From the NCBI RefSeq assembly GCF_015220045.1, contig NZ_JADBGB010000001.1:959001-1023000 (forward strand): a stretch of 64,000 nt of DNA, written 5' to 3'. This DNA is from Marivivens aquimaris (GTDB lineage: Bacteria; Pseudomonadota; Alphaproteobacteria; Rhodobacterales; Rhodobacteraceae). The translations under genes were made by a program, and so were the position numbers. Under the pieces are notes generated by a model. That model did no database searches, was not told the DNA's origin, and worked only from the letters and a program-made list of their open reading frames with translations. Positions 26,092-35,895 of this stretch are shown in pieces (within the stretch, counting starts at the first letter, position 1; each line of letters starts with the position of its first letter).

Positions 26092-27900
26092 TTAAGCCTC
26101 TGCTTTTTCCATCAGAAGCAGCCATTCCTCTTCCGCAGCGGCGAGCGCGTCCTGCCGCTGCACCAACGCTTCCGTCGCCTTCTGGAACTTCACCGGCTGT
26201 TTGGTGAACAGCTCCGGATCTGCCATCAGCTCTTCGAGTTTCCCGATCTCTGCGGTCAGCTTGTCGATCTCGGCGGGCAGCGCCTCAAGACGGTGCTTTT
26301 CGGTGAAAGTCAGACCCGACTTGCGGGTTTCGGCCTTGGGCTTCTCCGCTTTCGGTTTCTCGGCCTTCTCGACCTTGTCCTGCTTGGTCTGCTCGCCGCG
26401 CTGCGCCAGATAATCGCTCCACCCGCCCGCATAAACGGTGGCATTGCCATTGCCTTCCATCGCGATGGTGGTCGTCGCCACACGGTCGAGGAAGTCACGG
26501 TCGTGGCTCACGAGGATCACGGTGCCGTCGTAGTTGTCGAGCAGTTCCTGAAGCAGGTCGAGCGTCTCGATATCCAGATCGTTGGTCGGTTCGTCGAGCA
26601 CCAGAAGGTTCGACGGCTTCGCCATCAGTTTGGCCAGTAGCAGACGCGCCTTTTCCCCGCCCGAGAGCGATTTGACCGGCGCGCGCGCCTGAACCTCGTC
26701 GAACAGGAAGTCCTTGAGGTACGCCACAACGTGCTTGGGATTGCCGCGCACCATCACCTGATCCGCACGTCCGCCAACGCGCATTTCGGGATCGCCCGTG
26801 AGGCTGTCCCAAAGGCTCATCTCGGGATCAAGCTGCGCACGGGTCTGGTCGAACACAGCGACTTCAAGGTTCGTGCCCAGCGACACGGTGCCCTCGTCGG
26901 GCGCTTCCTGACCCAGCAGCATCTTGATGACGGTGGTCTTGCCGACGCCGTTCGGACCGACAAATGCCACGCGGTCACCGCGCTGCACCATGATGTCGAG
27001 CCCCTTGACGATCTGCTTGTCATCGAATGCCTTGGTCAGCCCGCGCGCCTCGATCACCTTCTTGCCCGAAACAGGCCCGCTCTCGAGTTGCAGCGCCGCA
27101 GTGCCTTGACGCTTGATGACTGACGCACGGTCGGCGCGCATCTCTTGCAACGCACGCACACGGCCTTGGTTACGCTTGCGGCGGGCGCTGATGCCCTCGA
27201 CCGCCCAACGCGCCTCGGCCTTGATCTTGCGATCCATCTTGTGAAGGGCGACGTCCTCGTCTTCCCAGATCTTGTCGCGCCATGCCTCGAACCCGTCAAA
27301 GCCGGTCTCCTGACGGCGCACCATCCCGCGGTCGATCCAGAGCGTCGCGCGGGTCAGGCTGCGCAGGAATGCGCGGTCGTGTGAGATCAGAACATATCCC
27401 GCCTTGGTATTCTTCAGCTGGTCCTCCAGCCACTGCACCGCCTCAATATCAAGGTGGTTCGTCGGCTCGTCCAGAAGCATCAACTCGGGCGCCTCGGCCA
27501 TCAGCTTGGCCAACGCAGCGCGGCGGCGTTCACCGCCCGATGCGGTTTCGACCGAACGCGCAGGATCAAATTTGAGCCCCTCGGCAACCATTTCGATGCG
27601 GTAGCGTTCCGCCTCGTCCAGCTCGCTCGCGGCGTAATCGCCCAGCGTTGCAAAGCCTTCCATGGTCGGGTCCTGCTCCATGTAACCGACGGTTACGCCC
27701 GCAGGGATCACACGGTCGCCTTTGTCGGCCTCGATCAGACCGGCCATCACCTTCATCAGGGTGGACTTGCCCGATCCGTTCCGACCGACCAGCGCAACGC
27801 GGTCGCCTTCCTGCACAATGGCCGAAAGGTCTTCGAAAACAGGATCGCCGCCAAAGGTGAGCGAAATATCGGTGAGCTGGAGTAGGGGTGCACGTGCCAT
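26092..27900 (-). CDS. ABC-F family ATPase (Uup-like)
   Basis: The protein has 602 residues, soluble, with two ATPase domains: GRNGSGKST/SGGERRRAALAKL/LMLLDEPTNHLD in the first and GPNGVGKTT/LSGGEKARLLLAKL/LLVLDEPTNDLD in the second. A charged linker joins them. A Lys/Glu-rich C-terminal extension (about 520-600) is predicted to be coiled-coil, as in Uup. ABC-F proteins act on ribosomes or DNA branch structures rather than in transport. ATG 27900 gives MARAPLLQL, the expected domain start. It converges with the giant protein gene. Confidence 0.9.
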   Translation of the reverse strand: MARAPLLQLTDISLTFGGDPVFEDLSAIVQEGDRVALVGRNGSGKSTLMKVMAGLIEADKGDRVIPAGVTVGYMEQDPTMEGFATLGDYAASELDEAERYRIEMVAEGLKFDPARSVETASGGERRRAALAKLMAEAPELMLLDEPTNHLDIEAVQWLEDQLKNTKAGYVLISHDRAFLRSLTRATLWIDRGMVRRQETGFDGFEAWRDKIWEDEDVALHKMDRKIKAEARWAVEGISARRKRNQGRVRALQEMRADRASVIKRQGTAALQLESGPVSGKKVIEARGLTKAFDDKQIVKGLDIMVQRGDRVAFVGPNGVGKTTVIKMLLGQEAPDEGTVSLGTNLEVAVFDQTRAQLDPEMSLWDSLTGDPEMRVGGRADQVMVRGNPKHVVAYLKDFLFDEVQARAPVKSLSGGEKARLLLAKLMAKPSNLLVLDEPTNDLDIETLDLLQELLDNYDGTVILVSHDRDFLDRVATTTIAMEGNGNATVYAGGWSDYLAQRGEQTKQDKVEKAEKPKAEKPKAETRKSGLTFTEKHRLEALPAEIDKLTAEIGKLEELMADPELFTKQPVKFQKATEALVQRQDALAAAEEEWLLLMEKAEA

Positions 27901-27945
27901 GACGCAGCAGCTAATCCGCCGCCCCAGAACGCGCAAGCCCCTGCC

Positions 27946-28008
27946 TGCCTTTGTGCCGAAAATATCCCGGGGGTGAATGGTCCGCAGGACCAGAGGGGGC
28001 AGCGCCCC
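27946..28008 (-). repeat. intergenic hairpin repeat, family 1, copy 1
   Basis: Read on the minus strand: GGGGCGCTGCCCCC, then a second hairpin TGGTCC-TGC-GGACCA, then TTCACCCCCGGGATATTT and CGGCACAAAGGCA. It lies in the divergent region between the ABC-F gene and the GH15 gene. The second stem differs in sequence from the other copies (GGCGC/GCGCC there) yet keeps full pairing. Confidence 0.85.
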
Positions 28009-28109
28009 ATACCGCGCAAGTCCACCCCGCGAACACTCCGCTTGCAGCAAAGCACGGAACCGCTGCGGCTCACCGGCGCTTTCCTCCCCAGATCATAAGG
28101 ACCATCCCC

Positions 28110-29972
28110 GTGCCAAAAGACATTGCCCAGCCGACGCCGTTCACCCGCATTTCCACCGAACGGCACGAAGGCTACATCCCGATCGGCAATCACGCAGTCA
28201 TCGGGGATACCTCGACAGTGGGCTTGATTGCAGGGGACGGCTCGCTGGACTGGCTGTGTATGCCGCAGTTCGACGGGGACGCGATCTTTGCCGAACTCCT
28301 CGACCGGTATCGCGGCGGTGTCTGCCGCGTGGCTCTGGCCGAACCCGAAGATGGCGAGCGCACCATCAGCCGCCGTTACCGCGACCGGATGCCAATCTTG
28401 GAGACGCTCCACCAAACGCCTGCTGGCGCGATCAAGGTCTCTGACGCGATGGACCTGCCCGTGGACGGGTGCCTGACGCGCGGGCACCGTGTGCTGCGCC
28501 TGATCGAAGTCACCGACGGCGAGCCGGAAATCGACATCACCGTGGCGCCTCGCCCGAACTTCGGCACCGTGCTGCCTCACCTCCGAAAGGACGAAAACGG
28601 GCTGTGGTATTGCGACACCGCCAACGGTGAGGTCCTTATCGAAACCGACCTCCCGCTGGAGCGCACCTGCGGCGGCACGCTGCGGCTGCGTCAAAAGCTG
28701 GAGCCGAAGTCCTTCCATTACCTCGTCATCACCTACACCGAAAACGAATGCGGTCCGATGGGTGAAGGAGCCGCGTGGGAAACGCTCGAGCGTGTTGCCC
28801 ACCAGTGGGAGGACAAGTTGCAGGACTTCGACTACGACGGCCCGTATGGCACCTATGTCGAACGCAGCCTGATTACGCTTCTCCTTCTCACACACGCCGA
28901 TACAGGCGCAGTCGTCGCGGCCCCCACGGTGGGCCTGCCCGAAACTATCGGCGGCATTCGCAACTACGACTACCGCTATTGCTGGCTGCGGGATGCGGCC
29001 TTCGTGCTCAATGCGTTTCTCGACCTCGGTTTCACCGCCGAAGGCACCGCGTTCTTCCGCTGGCTGATGGAAGCGAGCCGAGAGACCGCGCCGCAGCTTG
29101 GCACGTTCTACGACATCCGTGGCCGCTCCGGTCCCGATCCCGAACCGCTGACGGCGTATGAGGGCTATCGCGGCAGCGGTCCCATCATTCGCGGCAATGA
29201 TGCGATGGACCAGCTACAACTCGACGTTTACGGCTCTATGCTCTACGCGGCGGTATGCTACGTGGATGGCGGCGGCACGCTGTCCGACAGTGAATGCCAG
29301 CTGCTGCAAGGTTTCGCCCGCGTGGTGCGCGACCAGTGGACGCTCCCAGACAACGGCCTGTGGGAAATGCCCGGATCGCGCCGTCACCACACCTATTCCA
29401 AGGCGATGTGCTGGTCGGCGCTCGATTGCTACGTCCTGCTCTGTGAACGCGGCATCATCGAGGACAATCCTGACCCCTTCCGCCAAGAGGCCAACGTCAT
29501 CAAACGCACCGTGCTCGAGGACGCTTGGAACGAAGAGCGCGGCGCATTTATGGGCGCGATCGGCGGTGATTGGCTGGACGCTGCGGTTCTGCTGCTCCCG
29601 CGTATCGGCATCATCGCAGCGGACGATCCGCGCATGGTCTCGACCTTTCAGGCGATCACGGACGAGCTCGCGGACGGACCGTATTACCGCCGCTACGCCG
29701 ACGGTGTGGACGGTCTGGACGGCACCGAGGGCACCTTTGTCGTCTGCGGTTTCTGGGCTTCCGATTACCTCGCGCGGGCAGGGCGCTGCGACGACGCTGC
29801 CCGCCAGATCGACGGGATGCTCGAAGGCTTCAACGATCTGGGTCTCATGGCAGAAGAATACGACCCCGTGACCAAACAGATGCTCGGCAATTTCCCGCAG
29901 GGATTTTCGCACGCAGGCATGATCGCGGCGGCCGCGGCGCTACGGGACGCACTGGCAAAGAGGGACGCTTGA
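28110..29972 (+). CDS. glycoside hydrolase family 15 protein (glucoamylase/trehalase-like)
   Basis: The protein has 620 residues. An N-terminal beta-sandwich (about 1-260) with GLIAGDGSLDWLCMPQFDG is followed by an (alpha/alpha)6 barrel with NYDYRYCWLRDAAFVLNAF (about 290-308), GNDAMDQLQLDVYGSML and the C-terminal GLMAEEYDPVTKQMLGNFP, which holds a catalytic Glu of GH15. No signal peptide, so it acts in the cytoplasm on maltooligosaccharides or trehalose. The GTG at 28110 is chosen for the ATAAGGA 8 nt upstream and because homologous sequence starts there. Confidence 0.88.
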   Translation: MPKDIAQPTPFTRISTERHEGYIPIGNHAVIGDTSTVGLIAGDGSLDWLCMPQFDGDAIFAELLDRYRGGVCRVALAEPEDGERTISRRYRDRMPILETLHQTPAGAIKVSDAMDLPVDGCLTRGHRVLRLIEVTDGEPEIDITVAPRPNFGTVLPHLRKDENGLWYCDTANGEVLIETDLPLERTCGGTLRLRQKLEPKSFHYLVITYTENECGPMGEGAAWETLERVAHQWEDKLQDFDYDGPYGTYVERSLITLLLLTHADTGAVVAAPTVGLPETIGGIRNYDYRYCWLRDAAFVLNAFLDLGFTAEGTAFFRWLMEASRETAPQLGTFYDIRGRSGPDPEPLTAYEGYRGSGPIIRGNDAMDQLQLDVYGSMLYAAVCYVDGGGTLSDSECQLLQGFARVVRDQWTLPDNGLWEMPGSRRHHTYSKAMCWSALDCYVLLCERGIIEDNPDPFRQEANVIKRTVLEDAWNEERGAFMGAIGGDWLDAAVLLLPRIGIIAADDPRMVSTFQAITDELADGPYYRRYADGVDGLDGTEGTFVVCGFWASDYLARAGRCDDAARQIDGMLEGFNDLGLMAEEYDPVTKQMLGNFPQGFSHAGMIAAAAALRDALAKRDA

Positions 29973-30026
29973 TTTCCGCGCGGCAATGAGGCTCTGTGAG
30001 GCAGATTTGATCAAAAGGAGTCTCCC

Positions 30027-30992
30027 ATGGCGCTCGAAGACGCAAAGAAACAGGTCGACCTTGCATTCACCCGCAAAGAGCGCCGCGGTCTGGCTTATGA
30101 AAACGCATTCGGCGGCGCGACCTCGTTCCTGCGCCGCACCTACACCAAGGACCTGACGGACGTCGAAATCGCGGTCACTGGCATCCCGTTCGACCAAGCG
30201 GTCACGAACCGCACCGGCACTCGCCTCGGCCCGCGCGCGATCCGCGAGGCGTCGACGCTCCAGCCCTACGATCCGCCCTACGGCTGGCCGTTCGACCCGC
30301 TGGGCGAAACGACGATCATCGACTACGGCGACATGCCGTTCGATTACGCCCACACTCCGAGCTTTCCGGGACTTGTGACCGAGCACATCCAGACGATCCT
30401 CGGCTCCGGTGCCGCAAGTGTGACCTTGGGCGGCGACCACTTCATCACGCTGCCGATCCTGCGCGCCTATGCCGAGAAATACGGCCCCATGTCTGTGATC
30501 CAGTTCGACGCGCACTCCGACCTCTGGGCGGATGACGACTACGACCGGATCGACCACGGCACCTTTATGTACAAGGCGGTCAAGCAGGGTCTCGTGGACC
30601 CCAAACGCTCTGTCCAGATCGGTATCCGCACCGAATGCAACGACTATTGCGGCATGAATTACATCGATGCCCGCACCGTCCACGAAAAGGGCATCGCCCA
30701 TGTCGTGGAGCAAGCCAAAGCGCTCGTCGGGAACAATCCGACCTACGTGACGTTTGATATCGACGCGCTCGATCCCGCCTACGCCCCCGGCACCGGCACG
30801 CCCGTCTGGGGCGGTCTGGCAAGCTGGCAGGCTGCTGCAGTTCTGCGGGATCTGGCGGGGATCAATATTGTTGGCGGCGATGTGGTCGAGGTTTCTCCTC
30901 CGTTCGATCATGGCAACATCACCGCTGTCGCTGGCGCCCACGTCGCGATGGAGCTGTGTTCGCTCATCGCGTGGCGCCTGAAAGGAAAGTGA
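30027..30992 (+). CDS. speB: ureohydrolase, agmatinase family
   Basis: The protein has 321 residues. The binuclear manganese site of the arginase/agmatinase family is complete: GGDHF (His138), DAHSD (Asp161, His163, Asp165) and FDIDALDPAYAPGTGTP (Asp244, Asp246). The family splits guanidino compounds into urea and an amine. Agmatinase is the default reading, but guanidinobutyrase or guanidinopropionase have the same motifs, so the gene symbol is tentative. AAAAGGAG upstream of ATG 30027 supports the start. It is followed with a 1-bp overlap by a DUF1499 gene. Confidence 0.85.
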   Translation: MALEDAKKQVDLAFTRKERRGLAYENAFGGATSFLRRTYTKDLTDVEIAVTGIPFDQAVTNRTGTRLGPRAIREASTLQPYDPPYGWPFDPLGETTIIDYGDMPFDYAHTPSFPGLVTEHIQTILGSGAASVTLGGDHFITLPILRAYAEKYGPMSVIQFDAHSDLWADDDYDRIDHGTFMYKAVKQGLVDPKRSVQIGIRTECNDYCGMNYIDARTVHEKGIAHVVEQAKALVGNNPTYVTFDIDALDPAYAPGTGTPVWGGLASWQAAAVLRDLAGINIVGGDVVEVSPPFDHGNITAVAGAHVAMELCSLIAWRLKGK

Positions 30993-31450
30993 TGAAAATG
31001 CTGTTCTGGATCGTTGCCGTTGTTGTTCTGTTGGTATTGCTGTTCGCTGTCTGGGTCCGCATCGCGCCGACCGACGCCGCGCAATGGCACCGTATGCCGG
31101 ACAACATTCCCCAAAGCGGCAGCGAGACAGGGCTGAATTCCCACATCGCCGTGGTGCGTACCGCCGACCAGACCAAGATCGACCGTCTGTTCGAGGCGAT
31201 GGGATCGACCGACCGCACCGTGATTATTGCTGGCTCGCGCGAGGATCACATGGTCACCTATGAAACCCGCTCCAAACTGATGGGCTACCCCGATTACACC
31301 ACCGTTCGGCTCGACCGCATGGCAGGCGAGGCACCCATCTGGGAGATCGTGCTCTACGCCCGTTCGCGTTTCGGCAAAGGCGATATGGGCGTGAACAAGA
31401 AGCGCGTCGACGGCTGGCTGCGCCAAGCGGGACTGTCCGAGGGCGCTTGA
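30992..31450 (+). CDS. DUF1499 family protein with N-terminal membrane anchor
   Basis: The protein has 152 residues. One hydrophobic helix at residues 4-25 anchors or exports it. The remainder resembles DUF1499, with [15 protein letters not shown] followed by an [20 protein letters not shown] ending that matches the family. The function is unknown. Its ATG overlaps the stop of the agmatinase gene, so the two are co-translated. AAAGGAA upstream is a good ribosome site. Confidence 0.7.
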   Translation: MKMLFWIVAVVVLLVLLFAVWVRIAPTDAAQWHRMPDNIPQSGSETGLNSHIAVVRTADQTKIDRLFEAMGSTDRTVIIAGSREDHMVTYETRSKLMGYPDYTTVRLDRMAGEAPIWEIVLYARSRFGKGDMGVNKKRVDGWLRQAGLSEGA

Positions 31451-31481
31451 CGCACGGCGCGTTCCGCGCCATGTCCACCGC

Positions 31482-32537
31482 ATGATCCCGCAAGATAAAC
31501 TCGCACAAATTAGCCAGCGTTTCGAATACCTCGAAGCCAAGCTGAACGAAGGTGCGTCCGCCGCCGAAATCGTCACGGTTTCCCGTGAATATGCCGAACT
31601 CAAGCCCGTCGTTGACCAGATCAACGCGTACCGCTCGGCTGTTGCCGACCTTGAGGAGGCCGAGGGCTGGCTCAAAGATCCCGAGATGCGCGACCTCGCG
31701 GAAGAAGAACTCCCTGCGCTCAAAGCCCGCATCCCCGAAATGGAGCACGCGCTGCAACTGGCGCTGCTGCCCAAGGACGCTGCCGATGCGCGCCCCGCGA
31801 TCATGGAAATCCGCCCCGGAACGGGCGGTGACGAGGCGGGGCTTTTTGCGGGTGATCTGCTGCGGATGTACCAGCGCTACGCCGAAGGGCGCGGCTGGAA
31901 GTTCGAGATCCTCGAAGAACAACTGTCCGAACTTGGCGGCATCAAGGAAGTCACTGCGCGCGTCGCGGGCGAGGGCGTCTTTGCCCGTCTGAAGTACGAA
32001 TCCGGTGTTCACCGCGTCCAGCGCGTGCCCGAAACCGAAAGCGGCGGGCGTATCCACACCTCTGCCGCAACGGTCGCCGTGCTGCCGGAGGCCGAGGATG
32101 TCGACATCCAGATCAACGCCAACGACATCCGTATAGACACCATGCGTTCGTCCGGTGCGGGCGGTCAGCACGTCAACACGACGGACTCGGCTGTGCGGAT
32201 TACGCACCTGCCTACAGGGATCGTCGTCACATCCTCCGAGAAATCGCAGCACCGCAACCGCGAGATCGCGATGCAGGTTCTGCGCACGCGCCTTTTTGAT
32301 ATGGAGCGCCAGAAGGTCCACGACGAACGCTCCGCTAACCGCAAGAGCCAGGTCGGTTCGGGCGACCGTTCGGAGCGTATCCGCACCTACAACTTCCCGC
32401 AGGGCCGGATGACCGATCACCGCATCAGCCTGACGCTCTATTCACTGGATAAGGTGATGCAGGGTGATCTGGACGAAACCATCGACGCGCTGATCTCTGA
32501 CGCTCAGGCCACCTTGCTGGCGGAGATGGAAGGGTGA
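31482..32537 (+). CDS. prfA: peptide chain release factor 1
   Basis: The protein has 351 residues, slightly shorter than the 360 of E. coli. The GGQ catalytic loop is present in [20 protein letters not shown], the family lead-in is [18 protein letters not shown], and the C-terminal part has QGRMTDHRI. It reads UAA and UAG stops and releases the peptide on the ribosome. It overlaps prmC by 4 bp. PrmC methylates the GGQ glutamine, so the pair is a functional unit. Confidence 0.97.
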   Translation: MIPQDKLAQISQRFEYLEAKLNEGASAAEIVTVSREYAELKPVVDQINAYRSAVADLEEAEGWLKDPEMRDLAEEELPALKARIPEMEHALQLALLPKDAADARPAIMEIRPGTGGDEAGLFAGDLLRMYQRYAEGRGWKFEILEEQLSELGGIKEVTARVAGEGVFARLKYESGVHRVQRVPETESGGRIHTSAATVAVLPEAEDVDIQINANDIRIDTMRSSGAGGQHVNTTDSAVRITHLPTGIVVTSSEKSQHRNREIAMQVLRTRLFDMERQKVHDERSANRKSQVGSGDRSERIRTYNFPQGRMTDHRISLTLYSLDKVMQGDLDETIDALISDAQATLLAEMEG

Positions 32538-33379
32538 GCCGTCCCACCGGATCCATCGTTCTGGCGCAGGCCGTGCGGCAGCTCAATGACGCTGGCGTGC
32601 CCGACGCGCCGCGCGATGCCCGCCGTATCCTCGCGCATGTTTGCGGGGTGGAGGCAGGCCGTCTGACGCTGATCCTGCCCGATCCCGTAACCGAGGACCA
32701 AGAGGCCCGCTTTGCTGCGCTGATCCTGCGCCGCGCCGCGCGCGAGCCTGTGTCCCACTTGATCGGTCGCCGCGCGTTCTACGGGCGTGACTTCAAAGTG
32801 AACCGCCACGTGCTCGACCCGCGTCCCGAGACGGAAATCCTGATTGAGGTCGCGCTTCAGGAACCGTTTCATGGGGTGATCGACCTTGGAACAGGTTCGG
32901 GCTGTATCCTTCTGACTTTGCTTGCAGAAATGCCGGACGCGCAGGGTGTCGGTACGGACATTTCCAAAGATGCCTGCCTCGTGGCCGAGGACAACGCCGA
33001 TGCGCTTGGCCTGTCCGAACGCGCTGTGATCCTGAACACAAGCTGGCTGAACGGGATCGAGGGGCAGATCGACCTCATCGTGTCCAACCCGCCGTATATC
33101 GCCGCTGACGAAATGGACGGCCTGTCGCCCGAGGTTCTGGACTACGAGCCGCACCTCGCGCTGACTGACAATGCCGACGGCTTGACCTGTTACCGCGAGA
33201 TCACGCGCACCGCGCCGCAGCACCTCGCACCCGGTGGCCGACTCATCGTAGAGATCGGCCCTTCCCAAGGCGCCGAAGTCGCAGGACTGTTCCGCGCGGC
33301 GGGGCTGACGGGGGTTCGGATCGTGTCCGACCTTGATGGCCGCGATCGTGTGGTAATTGGGTGTCAAACCGCCGATTGA
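32534..33379 (+). CDS. prmC: release factor glutamine methyltransferase
   Basis: The protein has 281 residues. The SAM-binding motif [18 protein letters not shown] (about 116-133) and the substrate-glutamine motif VSNPPYIA (about 182-189) identify the HemK/PrmC family. It methylates the GGQ glutamine of RF1 and RF2. The GTG start overlaps the prfA stop, and the spacing GAAGG-N-GTG fits. After the stop, about 200 bp (33380-33582) hold no gene I can see. Confidence 0.95.
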   Translation: MSRPTGSIVLAQAVRQLNDAGVPDAPRDARRILAHVCGVEAGRLTLILPDPVTEDQEARFAALILRRAAREPVSHLIGRRAFYGRDFKVNRHVLDPRPETEILIEVALQEPFHGVIDLGTGSGCILLTLLAEMPDAQGVGTDISKDACLVAEDNADALGLSERAVILNTSWLNGIEGQIDLIVSNPPYIAADEMDGLSPEVLDYEPHLALTDNADGLTCYREITRTAPQHLAPGGRLIVEIGPSQGAEVAGLFRAAGLTGVRIVSDLDGRDRVVIGCQTAD

Positions 33380-33582
33380 AGCAGGTATTCGCTTATTTTC
33401 GGCGCTAAATTCGCTTTTCCGCTTGTAATCACCTGCCTGAGTTGCTTAGTGAGATGTATCAGACGGAAGCGGGCTTCGGCCCCCCACTGGTGCTAGCCTA
33501 AACACGCACGGCTTCGATCTCCCGCGGTTAAGCGGTAGGGCCATAGCGCAACGCACTTCTAACGCTGCACGAAAGCACGTTC

Positions 33583-34257
33583 ATGAGATCTTCAAAATCC
33601 CGGTCCCGCGGTAAGAACCGCAACAACCGTCCGTCCGGCGGCAATATTATCAACCGAGTGTTCGACAGCTCGGGTCCCGACGGTAAAGTACGCGGCACGC
33701 CGCAACAGATTATCGACAAATACAACCAGCTGACCCGCGACGCGCAGCTGGCCGGTGACCGTGTGGCCGCCGAGAACTTCGCCCAGCACGCAGAGCACTA
33801 TCTGCGTATGCTCGCCGAAGCGCAGCGCGAGGTCGACAAGGCCCGCGAGGAGCAGGAAGAGGAAAACCGCCGCCGTCAGGCAGAGCGTGACCGCGAACGC
33901 TCCGAGCGCCTGAAGGCGCAGGAAAACGCTGCCAACGGTTCGGGCGACCAGCCCGAAGTTGCAGAGCAGCCTGCGAATGACGAGCAGCCCAAGCAGCAGG
34001 ACGAAGCGCAGCACGCGAAGTCCGAAGGCAAGCCGCAGCGTCAGCGCAAGCCGCGCCAACCGCGTGAGCACAAAGAGCACAAGGCCGACCAAGGTTCTGT
34101 CGACGTGATCGAAACCAACGACGACGCGAGCGAAGAAAGCGCGCTGGTCGACACGCCCGAAAGCCAGCCCAAGCCGCGCAAACCGCGTGCACCGCGCAAA
34201 CCGCGCGCCAAGGCTGACGACGCGCCGTCGGATGACAGCCCGGCCGCAGCAGAGTAA
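33583..34257 (+). CDS. DUF4167 domain protein, very basic N-terminus
   Basis: The protein has 224 residues. The first 90 residues form the DUF4167 domain found across alphaproteobacteria: an Arg/Lys/Asn-rich start (SKSRSRGKNRNNRPSGGN) followed by NRVFDSSGPDGKVRGTPQQI and a helical AENFAQHAEHYLRML. The rest is a charged, low-complexity tail (Glu/Gln, then Lys/Pro/Arg repeats). The composition suggests RNA or ribosome binding; this is inference. It is a single gene ending in its own terminator. Confidence 0.85.
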   Translation: MRSSKSRSRGKNRNNRPSGGNIINRVFDSSGPDGKVRGTPQQIIDKYNQLTRDAQLAGDRVAAENFAQHAEHYLRMLAEAQREVDKAREEQEEENRRRQAERDRERSERLKAQENAANGSGDQPEVAEQPANDEQPKQQDEAQHAKSEGKPQRQRKPRQPREHKEHKADQGSVDVIETNDDASEESALVDTPESQPKPRKPRAPRKPRAKADDAPSDDSPAAAE

Positions 34258-34263
34258 ACATCA

Positions 34264-34290
34264 ACCCCGGCCATCGCGCCGGGGTTTTTG
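34264..34290 (+). terminator. terminator of the DUF4167 gene
   Basis: CCCCGGC (34265-34271) pairs with GCCGGGG (34278-34284), followed by five T residues. Confidence 0.85.
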
Positions 34291-34302
34291 TTAGGGGGGA
34301 CC

Positions 34303-34899
34303 ATGCTCGAAACTTTTACCGCGCCGGACGGCGTTTCGCGTTGTTCGTGGTGCGCGGGCGATGACCAGTACATCCATTACCATGACAACGAATGGGGCTA
34401 TCCGGTCACCGACGACATCCGCCTGTTCGAGAAAATCTGCCTCGAGGGCTTCCAGTCCGGCCTGAGCTGGCTGACCATCCTGCGCAAACGCGAGAATTTC
34501 CGTAGCGCCTTTGCCGGTTTCGATTTCCAAAAGGTAGCGCAGTTCGATCAGAGCGACGTGGAGCGCCTTCTGGGCGATGCGGGCATCATCCGCCATCGCG
34601 GCAAGATCGAAGCGGCGATCAACAACGCGGGCCGCGCGATTGAACTGGTCGCGGCAGAGGGTTCGATTGCGAAATACGTCTGGAGCTATGCCGATCCCGC
34701 CGATCGGGGCTCGGGCACGGAATGGCGGGCGACGTCGCCTGCGTCTGTGGCGCTGTCCAAGGACCTCAAGAAACGCGGCTGGAAATTTGTCGGCCCGACC
34801 ACGATGTACGCGTTTCTGCAATCCATGGGCGTGGTGAACGATCACGCCGAGGGCTGCATCATGCGCGCCAAAGCGGCAGAGGCCTCGCCTCACTTCTGA
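34303..34899 (+). CDS. tag: DNA-3-methyladenine glycosylase I
   Basis: The protein has 198 residues. The four zinc ligands of the Tag family can be placed: Cys14 (RCSWC), His27 (YHDNEWG), His181 and Cys185 (NDHAEGC). The catalytic region [19 protein letters not shown] and the motif [18 protein letters not shown] also match. It excises 3-methyladenine in base-excision repair. GGGGGACC stands before ATG 34303. Its 3-prime end overlaps the convergent rsmA gene by 10 bp. Confidence 0.95.
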   Translation: MLETFTAPDGVSRCSWCAGDDQYIHYHDNEWGYPVTDDIRLFEKICLEGFQSGLSWLTILRKRENFRSAFAGFDFQKVAQFDQSDVERLLGDAGIIRHRGKIEAAINNAGRAIELVAAEGSIAKYVWSYADPADRGSGTEWRATSPASVALSKDLKKRGWKFVGPTTMYAFLQSMGVVNDHAEGCIMRAKAAEASPHF

Positions 34900-35735
34900 G
34901 AGGCGACGGAGCGGGCCAGCGCGCAGAATTCCTCAAGACCGATCTGCTCTGCACGGTCCGTAGGCTTGATACCGGCGGCGGCGAGGTGGTCTTCGATATT
35001 CGGCGCAACGCCCTTGAGCGAAGCGCGGAGCATCTTGCGACGCTGGTTGAACGCAGCCGCCACAACGCGCGACAGCACAGCGGCGTCGGCGGGATAGCGC
35101 GGCTCGGGAAGGGCGGTGAGGTGCACGACAGCCGACGAGACCTTGGGCGGCGGAGTGAACGCCTGCGGCGGCAGGTCGATCACGATGCGCGCGTCGGAGC
35201 GCCACTGTGCAAGGATCGCGAGGCGGCCGTAAGCCTTGGAGCCGGGTTTTGCGACGATGCGCTCCGCGACTTCTTTCTGGAACATCAGTGTCAGCGACTC
35301 CCAGAACGGCGGCCATTCCTTTGGCGTCAGCCAGCGCACGAGCAGTTCGGTGCCGACGTTATAGGGCAGGTTCGCCGCGATCTTGATCGGCGGGGTCAGA
35401 TATTCGAGCGGGTCGAACTCCAGCGCGTCGGCGTTGATCACCTGAAGGCGCCCGTCATAAGCGTCCGCGATCTGTTGCAGCGCAGGCAGGCAGCGTTCGT
35501 CTTTTTCGATGGCCAGCACGCGGCGCGCGCCTTCGGACAGCAGACCACGGGTCAGACCACCCGGACCGGGGCCGATTTCCAGCACATCGGCCTCTGCCAG
35601 TTTGCCCGCCTGACGCGCGATCTTGGCGGTCAGGTTGAGGTCCAGCAGGAAGTTCTGGCCGAGCGATTTCTTGGCGCTCAACTGATGCGTGGCGATGACG
35701 TCGCGAAGCGGAGGAAGGTTGTCGATCTGGCTCAT
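34890..35735 (-). CDS. rsmA: 16S rRNA dimethyladenosine transferase
   Basis: The protein has 281 residues. It begins its fold with [15 protein letters not shown]. The SAM motif is [15 protein letters not shown] (about 55-69) and the catalytic motif is ANLPYNV (about 114-120). It dimethylates two adjacent adenines in helix 45 of 16S rRNA (KsgA). ATG 35735 is chosen; upstream in-frame codons run through a repeat and are not coding. It overlaps the 3-prime end of tag. Confidence 0.96.
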   Translation of the reverse strand: MSQIDNLPPLRDVIATHQLSAKKSLGQNFLLDLNLTAKIARQAGKLAEADVLEIGPGPGGLTRGLLSEGARRVLAIEKDERCLPALQQIADAYDGRLQVINADALEFDPLEYLTPPIKIAANLPYNVGTELLVRWLTPKEWPPFWESLTLMFQKEVAERIVAKPGSKAYGRLAILAQWRSDARIVIDLPPQAFTPPPKVSSAVVHLTALPEPRYPADAAVLSRVVAAAFNQRRKMLRASLKGVAPNIEDHLAAAGIKPTDRAEQIGLEEFCALARSVASQK

Positions 35736-35799
35736 AGCCGCTGCATGGCCCAGCTTGGGTGTCTGGTCAAGATGCGGTGATGGCTGAGGGGGAGGAGGA

Positions 35800-35860
35800 G
35801 GGGCGCTGCCCCTCTGGCGCTGCGCGCCATTCACCCCGGGATATTTGGGGCACAAAGGCA
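35800..35860 (+). repeat. intergenic hairpin repeat, family 1, copy 2
   Basis: GGGGCGCTGCCCC, then TGGCGC-TGC-GCGCCA, TTCACCCCGGGATATTT and GGCACAAAGGCA. It lies between the BCCT gene end and the rsmA start, antisense to both genes. It is almost identical to copy 3 at 42228. Confidence 0.9.
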
Positions 35861-35866
35861 AAGAAG

Positions 35867-35890
35867 AAGGCCGCCCCGAGGGGCGGCCTT
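35867..35890 (-). terminator. terminator of the BCCT transporter gene
   Basis: AAGGCCGCCCC and GGGCGGCCTT form a stem of at least 10 bp. On the minus strand it is followed by TTCTTCTTTG, a broken T-run. Confidence 0.7.
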
Positions 35891-35895
35891 TGCTT

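Noticed and set aside
33380..33582. Possible tRNA or leader RNA between prmC and the DUF4167 gene
   Set aside because: No T-loop GGTTCRA with acceptor stem and no known riboswitch core can be seen; only weak GC hairpins.
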